A DNA stretch of 64,000 nucleotides from positions 14,766,616-14,830,615 of the forward strand of contig NC_068338.1 of NCBI RefSeq assembly GCF_014633365.1, in the 5' to 3' direction. The notes beneath the pieces are model-generated. The model searched no databases. It saw nothing but the letters and a program-made list of their open reading frames with translations, and had not been told where the DNA came from. The first letter of the stretch is position 1. The number at the start of each line of letters is the position of its first letter. Below are positions 35,216-47,373 of this stretch, one piece after another. The translations under genes and the position numbers were made by a program. The stretch comes from Diospyros lotus. Its lineage: Eukaryota > Streptophyta > Magnoliopsida > Ericales > Ebenaceae.

Positions 35216-35998
35216 ATGACTACACATTTTGAATTAGGTATTTTCAATGGAAAATGTGATTTTTCTATTTTGCAACAAAAGATGAAAGGAGTTTTAGTAC
35301 AATAAAAAGTCTCTAAGGGTATAGATAGAAAATATCCTAAAGGTACTAAAGAGGAACAAAAGCTTGAAGCTAATGAACTTACCTATACTTCTATAATCTT
35401 GCATTTCTTTGATTCAATGTTAAGGAAAGTGGGAAAACTTGACACATGTAAAGCACTATGGGAAAAATTGGAAAAATTGTATGTGAAAAAATCCACTCCA
35501 AATAAACTTTTCTTACTTGCAAGTGTTTTTAGCTTTAAAATTGACCCCTCTAAAGAGTTAGATGATAGTTTAGATGTCTTTAACAAGTTAGTTTAAGATA
35601 TCATAAACTGTGGTGAAATAGTGTCAGATGAATACAAGGCAATTATTTTATTAAATGTCATTCCTGATACTTATAAAGAAGTTAAAAATGTCATTAAATA
35701 TGGTAGGGACACGTTAATACCTAAAATTATCATAGATTCTCTTAGGAGTAAGGAATTGAAATTAAGTAGTGAGAAAATATGGTGAGGTCCACATGATGAG
35801 GGGTAGACCTTTAGCAAGAAAAGGAAAGGTAGGTCAAAATTCAAAACCCAATAGAAGGGTAAGGAGTGTTATAGTTGTGGGAAAATCAGACACTTCATTA
35901 AGGATTGTTATGCCAAAAAGGGCAAACAAAAAGAAAATGAGATAGATCATAAAGAGGCAAATGTAGTTACCTTTTATGATCCAAGTGAGGTATATTAA
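35216..35998 (+). pseudogene. gag of the TR-GAG element
   Basis: From ATG 35216 to TAA 35996-35998 one continuous frame of 260 codons is interrupted only by five in-frame stops and no frameshift. It starts MTTHFELGIFNGKCDFSI and contains the UBN2-type gag core (DTCKALWEKLEKLYVKKSTP, LDVFNKLV, AIILLNVIPDTYKEVKNVIK). It ends with a CCHC zinc knuckle C-Y-S-C-G-K-I-R-H-F-I-K-D-C at about 35870-35912. The protein would form virus-like particles and package RNA. The preserved frame suggests a relatively recent loss of function. Confidence 0.88.
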
Positions 35999-36014
35999 AA
36001 GAGATATGATAGTA

Positions 36015-36345
36015 TCCTAGTCTAAGTGGGAGAATTAGAAAGATCCTTAACCTAAGTGAGAGGATTAGAGAGACCCTTAACCTAAGTGAGAGGATGGGTC
36101 AATGGATAAGGATTATGTGTTTGCCATTCCATTTTAGAGAAGGGTCAAGTATCCTTATTTCCACCACCTCGAGCAAGGTGGAAAGTCAATCCTAATCTAA
36201 GTAGGAGGATGAGGTAAATCCTAACCTAAGTGAAAGTATGAGGTAGATCCTAGCCTAAGTGGGAGGATGAATCCTAACCTGAGTGGGAGAATGAGAGAGT
36301 CCTTACCCTAAGTGGGAGGATTAGTGAGATCCAAAGCTAAGTGGG
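36015..36345 (+). repeat. Array of about nine polypurine-like repeats
   Basis: Units of 24-31 bp with the core CCTAAGTGGGAGGAT recur about nine times in two clusters (36015-36100, 36185-36345). Each unit holds a purine run resembling the element's own polypurine tract. No coding frame is supported. Confidence 0.8.
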
Positions 36346-36364
36346 ATGGAGAGAGAGCTAGCTC

Positions 36365-36520
36365 ATGTTTATGCATTCTTTGCAAGTTTATGCATTTGTT
36401 GCATGTTTATGAATCTATTTCCTATGTGGATGAATGCATTTGTTGCGTGTTTATGAATCTATTTCCTGTGTGGATGAATGCATTTGTTGCTAAATTTTGC
36501 ATTTGTTGCATGTGTTTGTT
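36365..36520 (+). repeat. Short tandem repeats before the polypurine tract
   Basis: Imperfect 50-bp units containing TTTATGAATCTATTTCCT and GTGGATGAATGCATTTGTTG, two full copies plus parts. Confidence 0.75.
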
Positions 36521-36551
36521 TCTTGTTGCTTGTGTGCTGGCCTTATTAGGA

Positions 36552-36565
36552 ATCAAGGTGGAGAT
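36552..36565 (+). other. Polypurine tract of the gag-only element
   Basis: CAAGGTGGAGATTG immediately precedes the 3' LTR start at 36566. Its form resembles the copia tracts at 13186 and 60251. Confidence 0.75.
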
Positions 36566-37401
36566 TGTTGGGTTTGTGTTTCTTAATGAGGCTCAAGACG
36601 ATGACAATGTTTTAGGTTAACTTCATAGGCTTCGGCCCGGAATTGAAGTGATGGTTCAACACCCTTATTGGTAACCCAAATAGAAGTCGGGCCATAAGTC
36701 CTTAACCCTCTCTTTGGAGAAGAAATGGGCCTTGGCCCATTTGCTCAAGAGAATGGGGGAAGCCCATTACCCTTTGCCCTAGGGTTCCCATATATAAGGG
36801 ATTTGTTCCCTTATTTGTGCCCTGTGTGTGGTGGCCAATTGTGTTCTCCTTTTCCCCTCTTCTCGACCGATCATGCCTTGCCTCCTTCCTTGTATGGTCG
36901 ATCCTCCATGGGTTGTTTTTCTTCTTAATCCGGCGATCCTTTCCTTGTTGAGTGCTGCACATTTCCTTGTTCATCTTGGACGATTTATCAATGAGGTGTA
37001 TTTATGGGGATCAATCGCCTCTTCAATAGTAAGTGAGTTCTCGGCCATTGTTGTACCCATATCTTTGTGATTACTCTCTGTTCCTTGGTGGATACTACTT
37101 TGTGTGGAAGCTTGTGTGGCTTAAGCGAGGGGTGTCGATCGGCGGAGAGGCTTGGGGGTTTGAGGGTTTTGGTTCTTGGGGGATTTGAGCTCCTTTGTGA
37201 CTTGGTGTCCCTATTCTTGAAGTTACCTAAGCAGTGTTGACGAGCCTAGAACTGAGCCTTGATCCATTGTCTTCATGACTGTCATTCATTTGTCGAAACT
37301 GGGAGTTTATTTCGTGTTCTTCTTCATATTGTTATCAGTTTACTCTTTTGGTTTTGGTTATTGTGCTCTAACTTTGTTTTGTAAGTGCTTCCACCCCAAC
37401 A
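36566..37401 (+). repeat. 3' LTR of the gag-only element
   Basis: 836 bp, direct repeat of 31026-31860. The frames 36725-36928 and 36828-37070 have counterparts in the 5' LTR and are not genes. Confidence 0.88.
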
Positions 37402-38179
37402 CCAAATATTGATGGTATAAAAGTGATATTAGCACATATACTCTGTATTAAATTTCATATGATTTACACACCTATTCATAGACTTAAAATCATCTATGAA
37501 TATATATAGAAAATCATATCATGATCAAAAGATAACTCATGAAAATATTTCTCCATATAAAATAAACTTCATATAAAATCAAATTTGACAATATTATAAT
37601 TACAGTTAAATTTAAAGTCATAATTATAATCAAATTAAAAAACTCAATTACAGATAAATAAAGATTTTAAATCATAATTATCACATATTATAAAAAAAAT
37701 ATTTTAAAATGGTGATATTTTTATAAAAATGATCTATTCTAGAGAAAATTTTCTCTCTTTTTGATACACAATATAAACGAACTGTATTATTTTGTATGAT
37801 AAATTAATTAATATAAATTAAATTTTTAACTTGTATAGCATTAAAAATAGGAAATACGAAGGGGGGGAAACAGTGTTGGGCTGTTCTCCACATTGTGCCA
37901 AGTATATTACAACTATATATCTTTCCATGCGTGGTGAGTGGTGAGTTGGAAAATCAAGGTCACTCAGCGTGGCTGTTACTTGTAAGCATGGGAATGAATA
38001 TATACATACACGGTTAAAAATCAAGAAGCCCCTTGAAAGAGCCCTCAATTTCACTATCACCAATCCAAGGCCTCATCCAATCTTCAACCAACCAACCAAG
38101 CGTACCATTCATTCCCCGTTTAGTACATTCTCACCACTAGAAACAGAGGAGGGAAAACAAAGAAAGAAAAAACAAATAC
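37402..38179. other. Downstream flank of the IRKI gene
   Basis: AT-rich, no gene. It should hold the 3' UTR and polyadenylation region of the minus-strand gene. A clear AATAAA in the sense direction is not evident close to the stop. Confidence 0.5.
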
Positions 38180-40842
38180 TTAGACTACAGATTTGTACCT
38201 GCAAAGAACCTTGCACCTCAGTACTCTATCCTGCACGTAGAATCCTGGCATCACCATAAGCTTCACTCGGCTCTGTCCCAGCGATCTTTGCTTGTCTGCT
38301 AGCATGTCCTCCATGTAATGGGGATCAAAGCTTCTGTTTTCTTCAACTCTCAGAATCCCCAGTGGTGGGTTGAACGAAAACGCGAGCAAGTGGAGCAGCC
38401 ACATGCATTTGGCAGCCACGAAAAACGATTGAAGCAGTTGCTCAGGCCATGGCCTTGTCCAGTTCAGAGTGGTCACAATGAAACTCATCTTCTGGTCACA
38501 GAACTTACTGAACTCCTCGCTGTAGTATTTGGTTCCTTTGTGCAGAACTTCATTCCAACTCAAATTTCTGAGAGCTACAAATGATGAGAACTGCGCTTGG
38601 CGATCTTGATGAGGGTCTAATAGCTTTGGGGAGCCATTCTTTTGGAACACCGAGTTCTCAAAATCTAGGTAGAGCGATTGGTTTATGATCGCCTCCAAAT
38701 GGTATAACACTGCCTTTGAGTATCTTGAATTTAGTGATAGCTTATAGGGCTGAAGAAGCAAATTTAGGTTCTCCATCAAGGTACCATCAGCTTCGTCAAT
38801 CTGGCTGATGAGGGTCTTGCAGAACTGTTTTACCGATAACCTTGCTTCCGACACTATTTGCAGGAATCCTTCCACCATTACTTCCTCACTAACAGGCATG
38901 AGAGTGTCTACATTCCCATCAATGGATTTTCCTCTTTTTGGAAGATTCCCAAGCGTTTCACGTACTTGGGAGTCCTTTGTTTGCATTGCCTGCCTCAAAG
39001 CCTTTTTCAGCTCTTCACAGTAAGCCTCCAAGTACTCCAATTTCTGTTTCAACTCCCCTAGTGAAGATTTCATCTCGGTAACCTCCACTAAGGCTGCATC
39101 TCTACTCTCATTTGCTTCAATAAGCTCTTTCCTCAGCGTTTCTATGGATAACATCCCCAAGTCCTTAAAAACTAGGGAAACTTCTGATTCTGTTCTGTTT
39201 GGCGAGTTTTCAGTCCTGTGCTTCTTCTTTAGCCGAGAAAACAACCATGACAGATTTAATCCACGGTTTTTGGGTGGCGTTTGAATCGAGGAACGCGAGT
39301 CAGTTAATGGCACAACAATATTGGAGTTCTTACTGTTCTTTAAGACATTATCAGTTTCACTGCTTATGAGGGCTGGCTTGCACTTATTGCAAGAAGACAC
39401 CGATCTGAAATCTCCTAAACTGTTTCTCCTGCTTGACTTGTAGTAATCTGTTCCAGGCGATGTTTTAAGCACTGTAATGTTGTTAGTGCATGAGCCACTG
39501 ACCGAGTTCTGGTCTTCAGCCGGACATATATGGGGTTCTAAGTTGATCGATTCAGAAGCCAAGCCTTTCCTCGAAGAAGCATTCATCTTCTTATAATCCG
39601 GTAAGCCTGTTTCATCGACATTTCCTTCTGGCAGCCCATACTCACCCCAACACTCAGATAGAGTTCGACTATCCAATTGAATTCGCTGGTACCCTGGAAT
39701 TGGTTCATCTTCATAACTCTGTCAAGTATTTTCAATATTCAGTGAACTTTGCCCAGATGAGACAAACCATAGACTAGTCATACCAAGAAAAGAAGTTAAC
39801 CATGCTTTAGACTTTGAAGCATCCATTGCTTTGACAAATAATTAGAATAACTAGAAAAATGAGAACTCTAGTCATCAAGGGCCTCTTCAGTTGTAGAAAA
39901 CATTTCTTAAACACGCTCTAACATTTCATGTTCCAAAAGGCAATAGCATTCCCTTTTAGAAAATTTAAAAAACATTTCTTATTTTATGTTCTCGAATTGG
40001 TGCTATAAAGTTGAAAAATTAGAAAATTAAGTTTTCTATTTACTAATGGGAGATTCAACCATTCAATAAAAAATTAAAATTCGAAAAATTAGAAAATATT
40101 TTATATACATAACTCAACAGACCCTAAAGTTTTATATATACAGAGAAATCATCAAAGTTGATGAAAACTAAACTTACATTTAATGGCTTTAAAGCCTTTC
40201 CTAAGCTTACTCCGCAAGCAATACCAGACTAACATGAACAACCGTGAAGTGGGGATAAAGAATCTCTTCTGACTCCAAAACTCAATTCATTAAAAGCAAA
40301 TGAAAAAGAAATGAAAAGCAATTTAAAAGGAGAAAAAGAAAGAAAGTCTAAACAGTACAAAACCCAAGAGCACTGTCAGGCAGAATCATTAAGGAATCCC
40401 TGGAAAGCAAAAATTAAGGAGACAGGGTTCAGGGTTCATGATGACCACATGAAATTGGACAAGATTCATAAAAATAACAGTGATTGTTAATAAATAAGTA
40501 AAGTAATGGGTTTCTATATAATCAAATCGAGAAGAAACCCACAAAAATTTTACAAAACAAAGAGACATATGCAACACTCCTGAGAGTAATTTGAAGAGAA
40601 ATAACGGAACTCACTGGTGTAAAAACGGGGTAATCTTGGGCGGAGAACTGGGAAAAATGGTGCGGAGCAGGGGAAGCAGAGTGGAACTGGAGATTGGCGG
40701 GACTGTTGCCTTGTATCAGAGCAGCGTGGAGGGCCCGGAGCTCCACGGCCTTGGCAATGGCTGCCTGAATTTCTCGCCTGCTAATTGCAGTAGCGGCGGT
40801 GCCGCCATGGCTTTCGAGGATTTCAGCTCGAGTAGCCGCCAT
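38180..40842 (-). CDS. IRKI: IRK-interacting protein (GIL1/DUF641 family), two exons, 588 aa
   Basis: Exon 1 is 40842-40615 (76 codons from ATG, MAATRAEILESHGG). The intron is 40614-39719 (896 bp, GTGAGT...TTGACAG, phase 0). Exon 2 is 39718-38180, ending TAA. The N-terminus has an EIQAAIAKAVELRALHAAL helix. A low-complexity Ser/Asn region follows, then the conserved NRGLNLSWLFSRLKKK (about 227-242), a coiled coil (about 270-325) and the C-terminal family domain (about 350-588) with WPEQLLQSFFVAAKCMWLLH, PHYMEDML and MPGFYVQDRVLRCKVLCRYK. The family includes Arabidopsis IRKI, reported to bind the receptor kinase IRK, and GIL1, linked to gravitropism in light. No signal peptide or membrane segment is seen, so it is likely intracellular. 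No stops or frame breaks occur, and it is the one convincing host gene here. The ATG is chosen because it opens the conserved exon; the in-frame upstream extension lacks an ATG. Confidence 0.93.
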
Positions 40843-41137
40843 AAACAGAGGAAAAAACAGAGGAAGAAGGAGGGGGAGGAGGAGGAGAATATAGAAAAGT
40901 ACCAGAATAAACGAGTGGAAACATAAATAAGGCAGTGAAATAGACAAATGATTCAGAGGGAGGGAGAAAAAGAACAAAGAGGATGAGCAAGTGGGGAAGG
41001 GAATTCAAGGGCTGGATTTGATTAGCAGAGAAGAAGACATAATAATATCCATGGAAGGATTCTAGGAACCAGAAAAATTTATGGAGAGAGAGAGAGAGAG
41101 AGAGAGAGAAGGGCTTTGGATGAGAGGTATCTCTCAA
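40843..41137 (-). promoter_or_regulatory. Likely 5' UTR of IRKI with CT microsatellite and two upstream ORFs
   Basis: Sense-strand text is CT-rich, with a (CT)13 tract at 41109-41084, a common feature of plant 5' UTRs. Two ATG-initiated upstream ORFs are present: 41052-41005 (15 aa, MDIIMSSS...) and 40924-40823 (33 aa). The second overlaps the main ATG in another frame. The transcription start is not known, so inclusion of the first in mRNA is uncertain. Confidence 0.55.
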
Positions 41138-42041
41138 CCCTCAAGAAGACGCACACCCAATGAAATTTTGTCTGTGCTCTCTCAATGGTTTGTTTGATGA
41201 TGGAATGGAATGAGCGCATGTGAATGGAAAGGGAGGGGGTACTCTGTCCCTATGTGGCCTTGAAAATGTTTAATTTACCAAAATGTCCATGCCTTTTTTG
41301 TTTGGACAACCATTTAAGTTGTTTTTATTTTTCTTTCTCTTAAATAAATTATTGTATTTTATTTTAAAATTAAATTAATTACTATAATTTAAAAATAATC
41401 AAATAAGCAATTATATTTTAAGAGTTGAGTCAAATTGACTATTATATTTTTAAAAAATAAGTTATAATTACCCAAAAATTGTTAAATATAAATTGACAAC
41501 AATGTGTAATTATTTTGATTGAAAATAGAATTAAAACATCGCTAGACAATATTAAAAAAATATTTACCCTAATAGTTAATGTGATTCTAAATTTAAAAAC
41601 ATAATAATTTATTTGTCACTTTTTTAAAATATAATGGTCAAGATAATGAATGCTAATGTTGTGTCGAAAAATATTGAATTTGACCTAAAAAGAGAAGAAC
41701 AAATGCATCCCAAATTTTGTTAAGACAACAAACTAAGTCTATAACATGTATACAAACTATGCAATTAAATCGTAATTTGGTAAATAACATAGTATCTAGA
41801 GGTAACTTTTTTAAGAATAATCATATAATTTGGTTAAAAACCAAAATACTAATATCTAAAATTGAATCACAAATTGAATTTTTTCAAACCAAAAATAAAT
41901 CAAACGTGATTAATGAAAATTAATTTGTTTACTTTAAAATGAGAAAATTAAAATTAAAATAAATAGTAGTGGTCTCTAGTAGCCATTGCTTAATATTTTA
42001 AAGATTATATATACAAATATATATGCATAATTTCACATACA
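41138..42041. other. Upstream flank of IRKI, promoter side
   Basis: No gene. AT-rich; the IRKI promoter presumably lies in the first few hundred bases (minus orientation), but no unambiguous TATA box could be assigned. Confidence 0.4.
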
Positions 42042-42049
42042 TATAAGAT

Positions 42050-42225
42050 CTATGTTTCACGGAAACACCTCATAGGAGTCGTTTCCCCGTTTTCGAAACG
42101 TTTCAGAAACGTTTTTTATTTCCGTTTCAGACCCTATTTATGCCTATTTTTTTAAAAAAATGTCCGTTTCCACGTTTTCATTTCTTATCGAAAACGTTTC
42201 CTGTTTCCGTTTCCGTGAAACATAG
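42050..42225. mobile_element. hAT-like MITE, 176 bp, 8-bp TSD
   Basis: Perfect 17-bp terminal inverted repeats (CTATGTTTCACGGAAAC / GTTTCCGTGAAACATAG) are flanked by an exact 8-bp duplication TATAAGAT (42042-42049, 42226-42233). Eight-base duplications are the mark of hAT-superfamily insertions. The interior repeats CGTTTC/GAAACG motifs and has no ORF. Confidence 0.92.
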
Positions 42226-42233
42226 TATAAGAT

Positions 42234-44603
42234 ATGTAGTAAAATTTTGGTAGGCAAAAAGATAAGAATCTTTTTTATTTTAGCATGATTTTTTCAAGAA
42301 ATTAAAGAAAAATTACATGAAAAAAATCAATAAATTTTTAAAGAAAAGAAAGAACCGAATGATATGTTCTTCTATTATTAAGTTAGTAATAGCAATTATT
42401 GATGACGATCACTGATAATTTTTATATTATATTTATTTTTAATTTTATGTATCTATTATATCATAATTTTTTTTGACTAAACTCTTAACATTGGATTAAA
42501 TTGTAATAAAATAAAAAAATTAATAATAGCTATAAAACAAATTAAAATACATAAAACATGATTGTGTATCACCTTGAGAAGTTTTATAATGGACTGACTA
42601 AATAAAGAATGGGGTAGCAATAATTGTTTAATTATTGTATATTTAGTTAAAATTAAAGAAAAGAGGCGAATTTGGTAAATTGGAGCAGCGTGAGGTCTCC
42701 TTATAAAATCCTGAATGAGCCGAAAGAGGAGGTGGTGGTGGTGGTGGTGGGTGGTGGGGGACAGAAGAATCCAATTCCTTCCAAACACTCTGCGCTGTCT
42801 TTTCTCTATTTCCTAAAGCCTTTCAAATCTTTAGGGCGCACACAGGCTGACAGGCTAACTGCTCACGGGGGGGACCACGGACACCTGAAATTACGCAATA
42901 GCCCTTCAAATCATTAGTTGTATTTTGAAAGTGACAAGGCTTAAATTTAAAATTTACAATTTATTATTATCAATGTGAATAGAAAGCCCAATTGGCAATT
43001 GGATTTGGGGAGAAATTATAATTAAATTAGTTGATAGGCTTTGATTATTATTTAATAGTTGAAATGGAATTCCAAGTAGGATCCTTGGAATTTAATGTTT
43101 AATCTATAGTTTGGTATTTTTCCGAACAGTAACAACTTTTTCCTTGAAAACATCATTGTTTAGTGGAAACCAAACCAACCACCCCCCACAAAAAGGAGCA
43201 ATTGAGTTCGTCAACCACTCCCACTCTCACATGCCAAAAAGCTATGCTCCTTCACTTCATCAACAGTGCTCCCTACAGAGTGACTTTTGTCAACCCTTTT
43301 TTTTATTTAATCCTTGATATCATTTAAAACAAAAACCAACAATTAGATCCCTTTATCAAAGGGTAGACTAAGACCCAACACGTTATCAATTTCAGAAGCT
43401 AATTAGGTTAACAATTAGGTCCCTTTTATAGGTTTATATGAAATCCTAACCCAATACATGGGTACCTAACCTTAATTAGGGTTAAAGTACACTAGTATAT
43501 GCTGATTTACTATTCAGCTGGCCTAGCAATGAGTGACTAGCAATTAAAGTTTTATTTCTAATGGTGAAAAGCATCATTCTAGTTCTGTTTGTTACATATG
43601 TTACAAATAATAATAGAATATAAGTTCTAAAACTTTTGTTTAGAATTTTATTATTATTGATGAGGAATTCCAATTGATCCCCACTTAATCTAAATAATGA
43701 CCCCAACGTTGATTATTTTAGGTTTTAAGGTAGTTTTGATTCCCAAGTCTAACTTTGTCCAAATTTTTTCTTTTTTTTTTTTATAAAAGAAAGACGGAGT
43801 TTAATCTCTCAATAAATTATCTAATACTCAAATTATTCAATATATTTAAAACTAAATGACATAGTAGTGATGAAATTAATGAATAATTAAGAAAATATCC
43901 AATTCTTGAATAATTATGTCTTTATATAAGTTTATCAAGAGTTCGATAAAAAGTAATATCACGCCACATGAATGGTTAGATTTAATACTTTAAATGAGTT
44001 TGATAAGTCAACTATATAATATTGGTGTGGGGCCAAAGCTCCTTTCGCATTCCTAGCTAAGATAAATTTGGGTTTAACCTAAAACTTATTTTGAATGATC
44101 ATAACTCTTTAACCTTAATCTTTTAGAATCTTTCAATTAAATCTATATAGTTAGGACCCAAATCTTACCCCCAAATGATATATTTTCGTATTTGTCCCTA
44201 CAATTGGCATGTGCGACCCTCACTTATAAAAATATTTTTATTTTGTATTATTGGTTTGGTGGTTACAAACAATTAATTAGCTCATCCCATCATATAATTG
44301 TATTGGATGCTACAAAGTTATGGTCTAATTATATCAAATCATTGTTTGTACTTTGTACTAATAAATAAACATAAGAGAGAAAATGCAGACACCATTATTA
44401 TTTTTATATAATTATCTTTATGGACAATTAGTTGGCATGATAACTGAGAGGACTACTGCCACGTACCCACCCCACCAGCAAAAACAAAAATAATCACAAG
44501 TTCAAATTTTATATAGGAGATTATATTCTCTAATTAAAATGCTATTAATTAAATCAAACTATATATAAACTTTAAATTGCATCCTGCGATCTTATATATG
44601 ATA

Positions 44604-44641
<38 letters not shown>

Positions 44642-47373
44642 GGAAAGCCTTTACATAGGTAGGCTCTACAGTGTTAGGGACACTACCTTCTTGTGGCCCC
44701 TTATCTTGTGTGAAGAAATTATTTTTTCTGTAAATATTAATAAATAAATAAATTTAAATGCATATATAGCTAGTTTTTGTTTTTTATTAACAAATATTAA
44801 TTATTTTTCAAAATTAAAATTATTTTACGTAGATTGTCAAATAGATTGAACCGAGCTTGAGCTCTTATGTGCCGCAGGGAAGGATACGTACGAGTCATGT
44901 AGGGCCATATGAGTCAATCTAGGCAGACTTTTGCATGAAGACTCATTTTAGTTATTTTTAATATAAAATAAAAATAAAATTTATAATTTTGAGAGAATAA
45001 AACTTAAAATATTATATTAAACTAAACTATTTATATATGATGCATGATTATTGAACCATATTAGCCCAAATCAAGCGTAACTCAATTTAAAAAATCTAAA
45101 GATAGTTCAGCTCACGATCTAATCTTAACCTTATGCCAATCGTAGCAGTCATAATTATCATTATATGTTGAATATTTACACGTTTGTTCCAAATTTCATC
45201 CCTATTAATACAGAGTTTCTACTTTATGCTTAAATTGTGGTCTTTTTGTACACAGAGAATTCAATTTTCAGAAGAAATTATTGAGTTTTGGAGTGTTTGT
45301 TTTTGGAGAGGCCAATATGTTTTAGAGGTCCTTTTCTTAGTAGCTTGGAGTTGTGAGGGGACAAGGTTTCACATGCAGGGGTTTGGTGACGTGGGTTTTG
45401 GTTGGTTTTGTTTATGTTGGAAGATGACATGTTAGCTATATATGATTAGTGTGAAATGGGTTTACCATACTTGTTGGAAAAACTTATGTTATGAGCCATT
45501 GTTCAAGAAAATATCATTAATTTTCATGCTTAAAAACTCAAGAATCGTATTAAAATAATATTAAATATTAAATTCAAACTTAAGATGTCGATCAACTAAA
45601 TCGGAGGATGTACTTCATTTTTTTTAAATCGAATGCTGTTACAATGACTAAGTGGGTTCCGAAAATTTAGTAACCTGACATCTCTTGATTGAATTATTAT
45701 ATATTATTAAATATTAAAATTATTAAAACTTAACTAAAAACATCTTGAAACCCTAATTAAATTTAAAAATCCAATAAACTATGGGTGACTTGAGAATCAT
45801 TTTCACTAGGAGGTAGAGCCGGACGGGCTGCAACGAGGGGCATGAATTGAGTATATATTAATGGAATGCAGATTAACTTTGTGGAGTTTGGAGTTGCATA
45901 AAATATATATATTAAAAACACAAACATAACTAAGAAAGGTAATCAAAGTCATTTTCAATCCCCAGGCAATGCATGCAGTAGTTGCAGACATTAGACATAG
46001 GAGGGGGGGGGGGGGGGGGGGGGGGGGGTGCGGAATAGTCTCTTTTGTTTTGTCGAACACCCAACCCAACAATGTAATGGCAAAAGGGATACAAACGACA
46101 AAATTAAAGGTCCAAATACTTAACAGTAACTCCTCTCTCTCTCTCTCTCTCTCTCTCCCTCTCTCAACAGTAACCCTTCCAGAAGGTTAAGCCAACAATT
46201 AAAAAGACACGAATTGTAATATATTCCATTGCAACAATAGATAATATATATATATATATATTATATAAATTAAAGAGAAATAGAGATAGATTATCTTTGA
46301 GACAGGCAGACAGGCATGCATGCAGTGAACCCACCCAATACTCAGTAAAGTGCTTTGAAACACTTGATATTAACTTTGCCCCGTTCTATAAAGATTGAGG
46401 AAGAGTTGATTTTAACTTTGCTACCAAATCTCGTGCGCCGCGAGCCGTCTAGAAATGGGGAAGATGAAAAGGAAGAAGCATGGCTGTTGGCTGTAAGTGT
46501 TGGCAGTTGGCAGCTAGCTCCTGCCTCCTCGTATGTTGGTTTGGGTTCGTCGTTATTTTATTGTTGTATATGTGTTAAAGCAGATTCTGGTTATTATTTT
46601 TGAATATATATATATATTTATTTATATTTTGTCGGAATATTCAAATTATATATGCAAGCACGGGAAGCTTGTCCAGAAGATGCACCCCATTATCTTTTCA
46701 TTTGCCTTTTTGTCTGTTGTCTCACAAATATATTCTTTCATCTCTACGGAATAAGTACTACGCGATTAAATATTTAAAAGAGTAAATTACTACACGACAT
46801 GAGTCTTATCAGTCGTATCACGTTTTATTTGTTAAAACGTAACATGTAAACTATTTATTCTTTTGGGATGATCATTCTAATACGATTTTTGTATTTGTAT
46901 TTTTAATTATATTAAAAGAAATGGTAAATCGCAGATTGTGCTTTTGTCTCTTTCGCAAGACGAGAATCAAACTTGTCACCAACCAAATTAACACCGAAAC
47001 CATTTGTGTAAAAACTCCATAACCATTTGTGTAAAAACTCCTAGCAATAAGAGCAAAAGCACAAGTATGAACAACAACACGAGCAAGACCAATTTGTGCA
47101 TCGAGAATCTATGAGGAACTCCAAGGATGAAAAACCCTCTAAGAATGAATAAGCTTGAAGCCTCTACCTCTTCTATCCATAGTCATCCCCAAGACAAAAG
47201 GGTTGAGTATGCAAGAGGCTCCCTTGATGCAAAGTTCGAACCAAGCCCTTCGTTAGTTAGTTATGGTTGAGATCCCTCCGAAAAGTTTAGGATCCCATCC
47301 ATCAACTATACAATTGCTCAATAGATCCTAGGGATCACATAGATCTATTCTTGTCCCACATGCTTGTCCAATC
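42234..47373. other. Intergenic region, no supported gene
   Basis: AT-rich sequence with only short frames lacking homology. Landmarks: a (GGT)n-like tract at 42733-42757, (AAT)12 at 44606-44641, a run of 26 G at 46003-46028, (CT)13 at 46132-46157, (AT)n at 46244-46260, and a 22-bp direct duplication ACCATTTGTGTAAAAACTCC at about 46998-47041. Confidence 0.6.
46003..46028 (+). repeat. Run of 26 G
   Basis: An uninterrupted G homopolymer of 26 bases in AT-rich surroundings, 100 bp before a (CT)13 tract. Confidence 0.85.

Larger units (their letters stand above)
31026..37401 (+). mobile_element. Gag-only LTR retrotransposon (TR-GAG type), TSD C(T/C)AAA
   Basis: Direct LTRs of 835 and 836 bp (31026-31860, 36566-37401), an initiator-Met-type primer site, a gag gene and a polypurine tract are all present. 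There is no trace of protease, integrase, RT or RNase H in the roughly 2.1 kb of internal sequence left after removing the nested insertion. Flanks are CTAAA (31021-31025) and CCAAA (37402-37406), a duplication with one mismatch. Such gag-only elements (TR-GAGs) are known from plants and depend on other copia elements for enzymes. Confidence 0.88.

Noticed and set aside
36725..37070. Open frames within the 3' LTR of the gag-only element
   Set aside because: The same text is in the 5' LTR; products lack domains.
38318..39061. Plus-strand frames opposite IRKI exon 2
   Set aside because: Shadows of the minus-strand coding sequence.
40843..40977. In-frame N-terminal hydrophobic extension of IRKI
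   Set aside because: The extension has no ATG (it would need TTG), is encoded by CT-rich 5' UTR-like sequence, and the family start matches the ATG at 40842.
45184..45435. 83-codon frame as a small gene
   Set aside because: No homology, Trp/Phe-rich random-looking sequence, no splice or promoter context.
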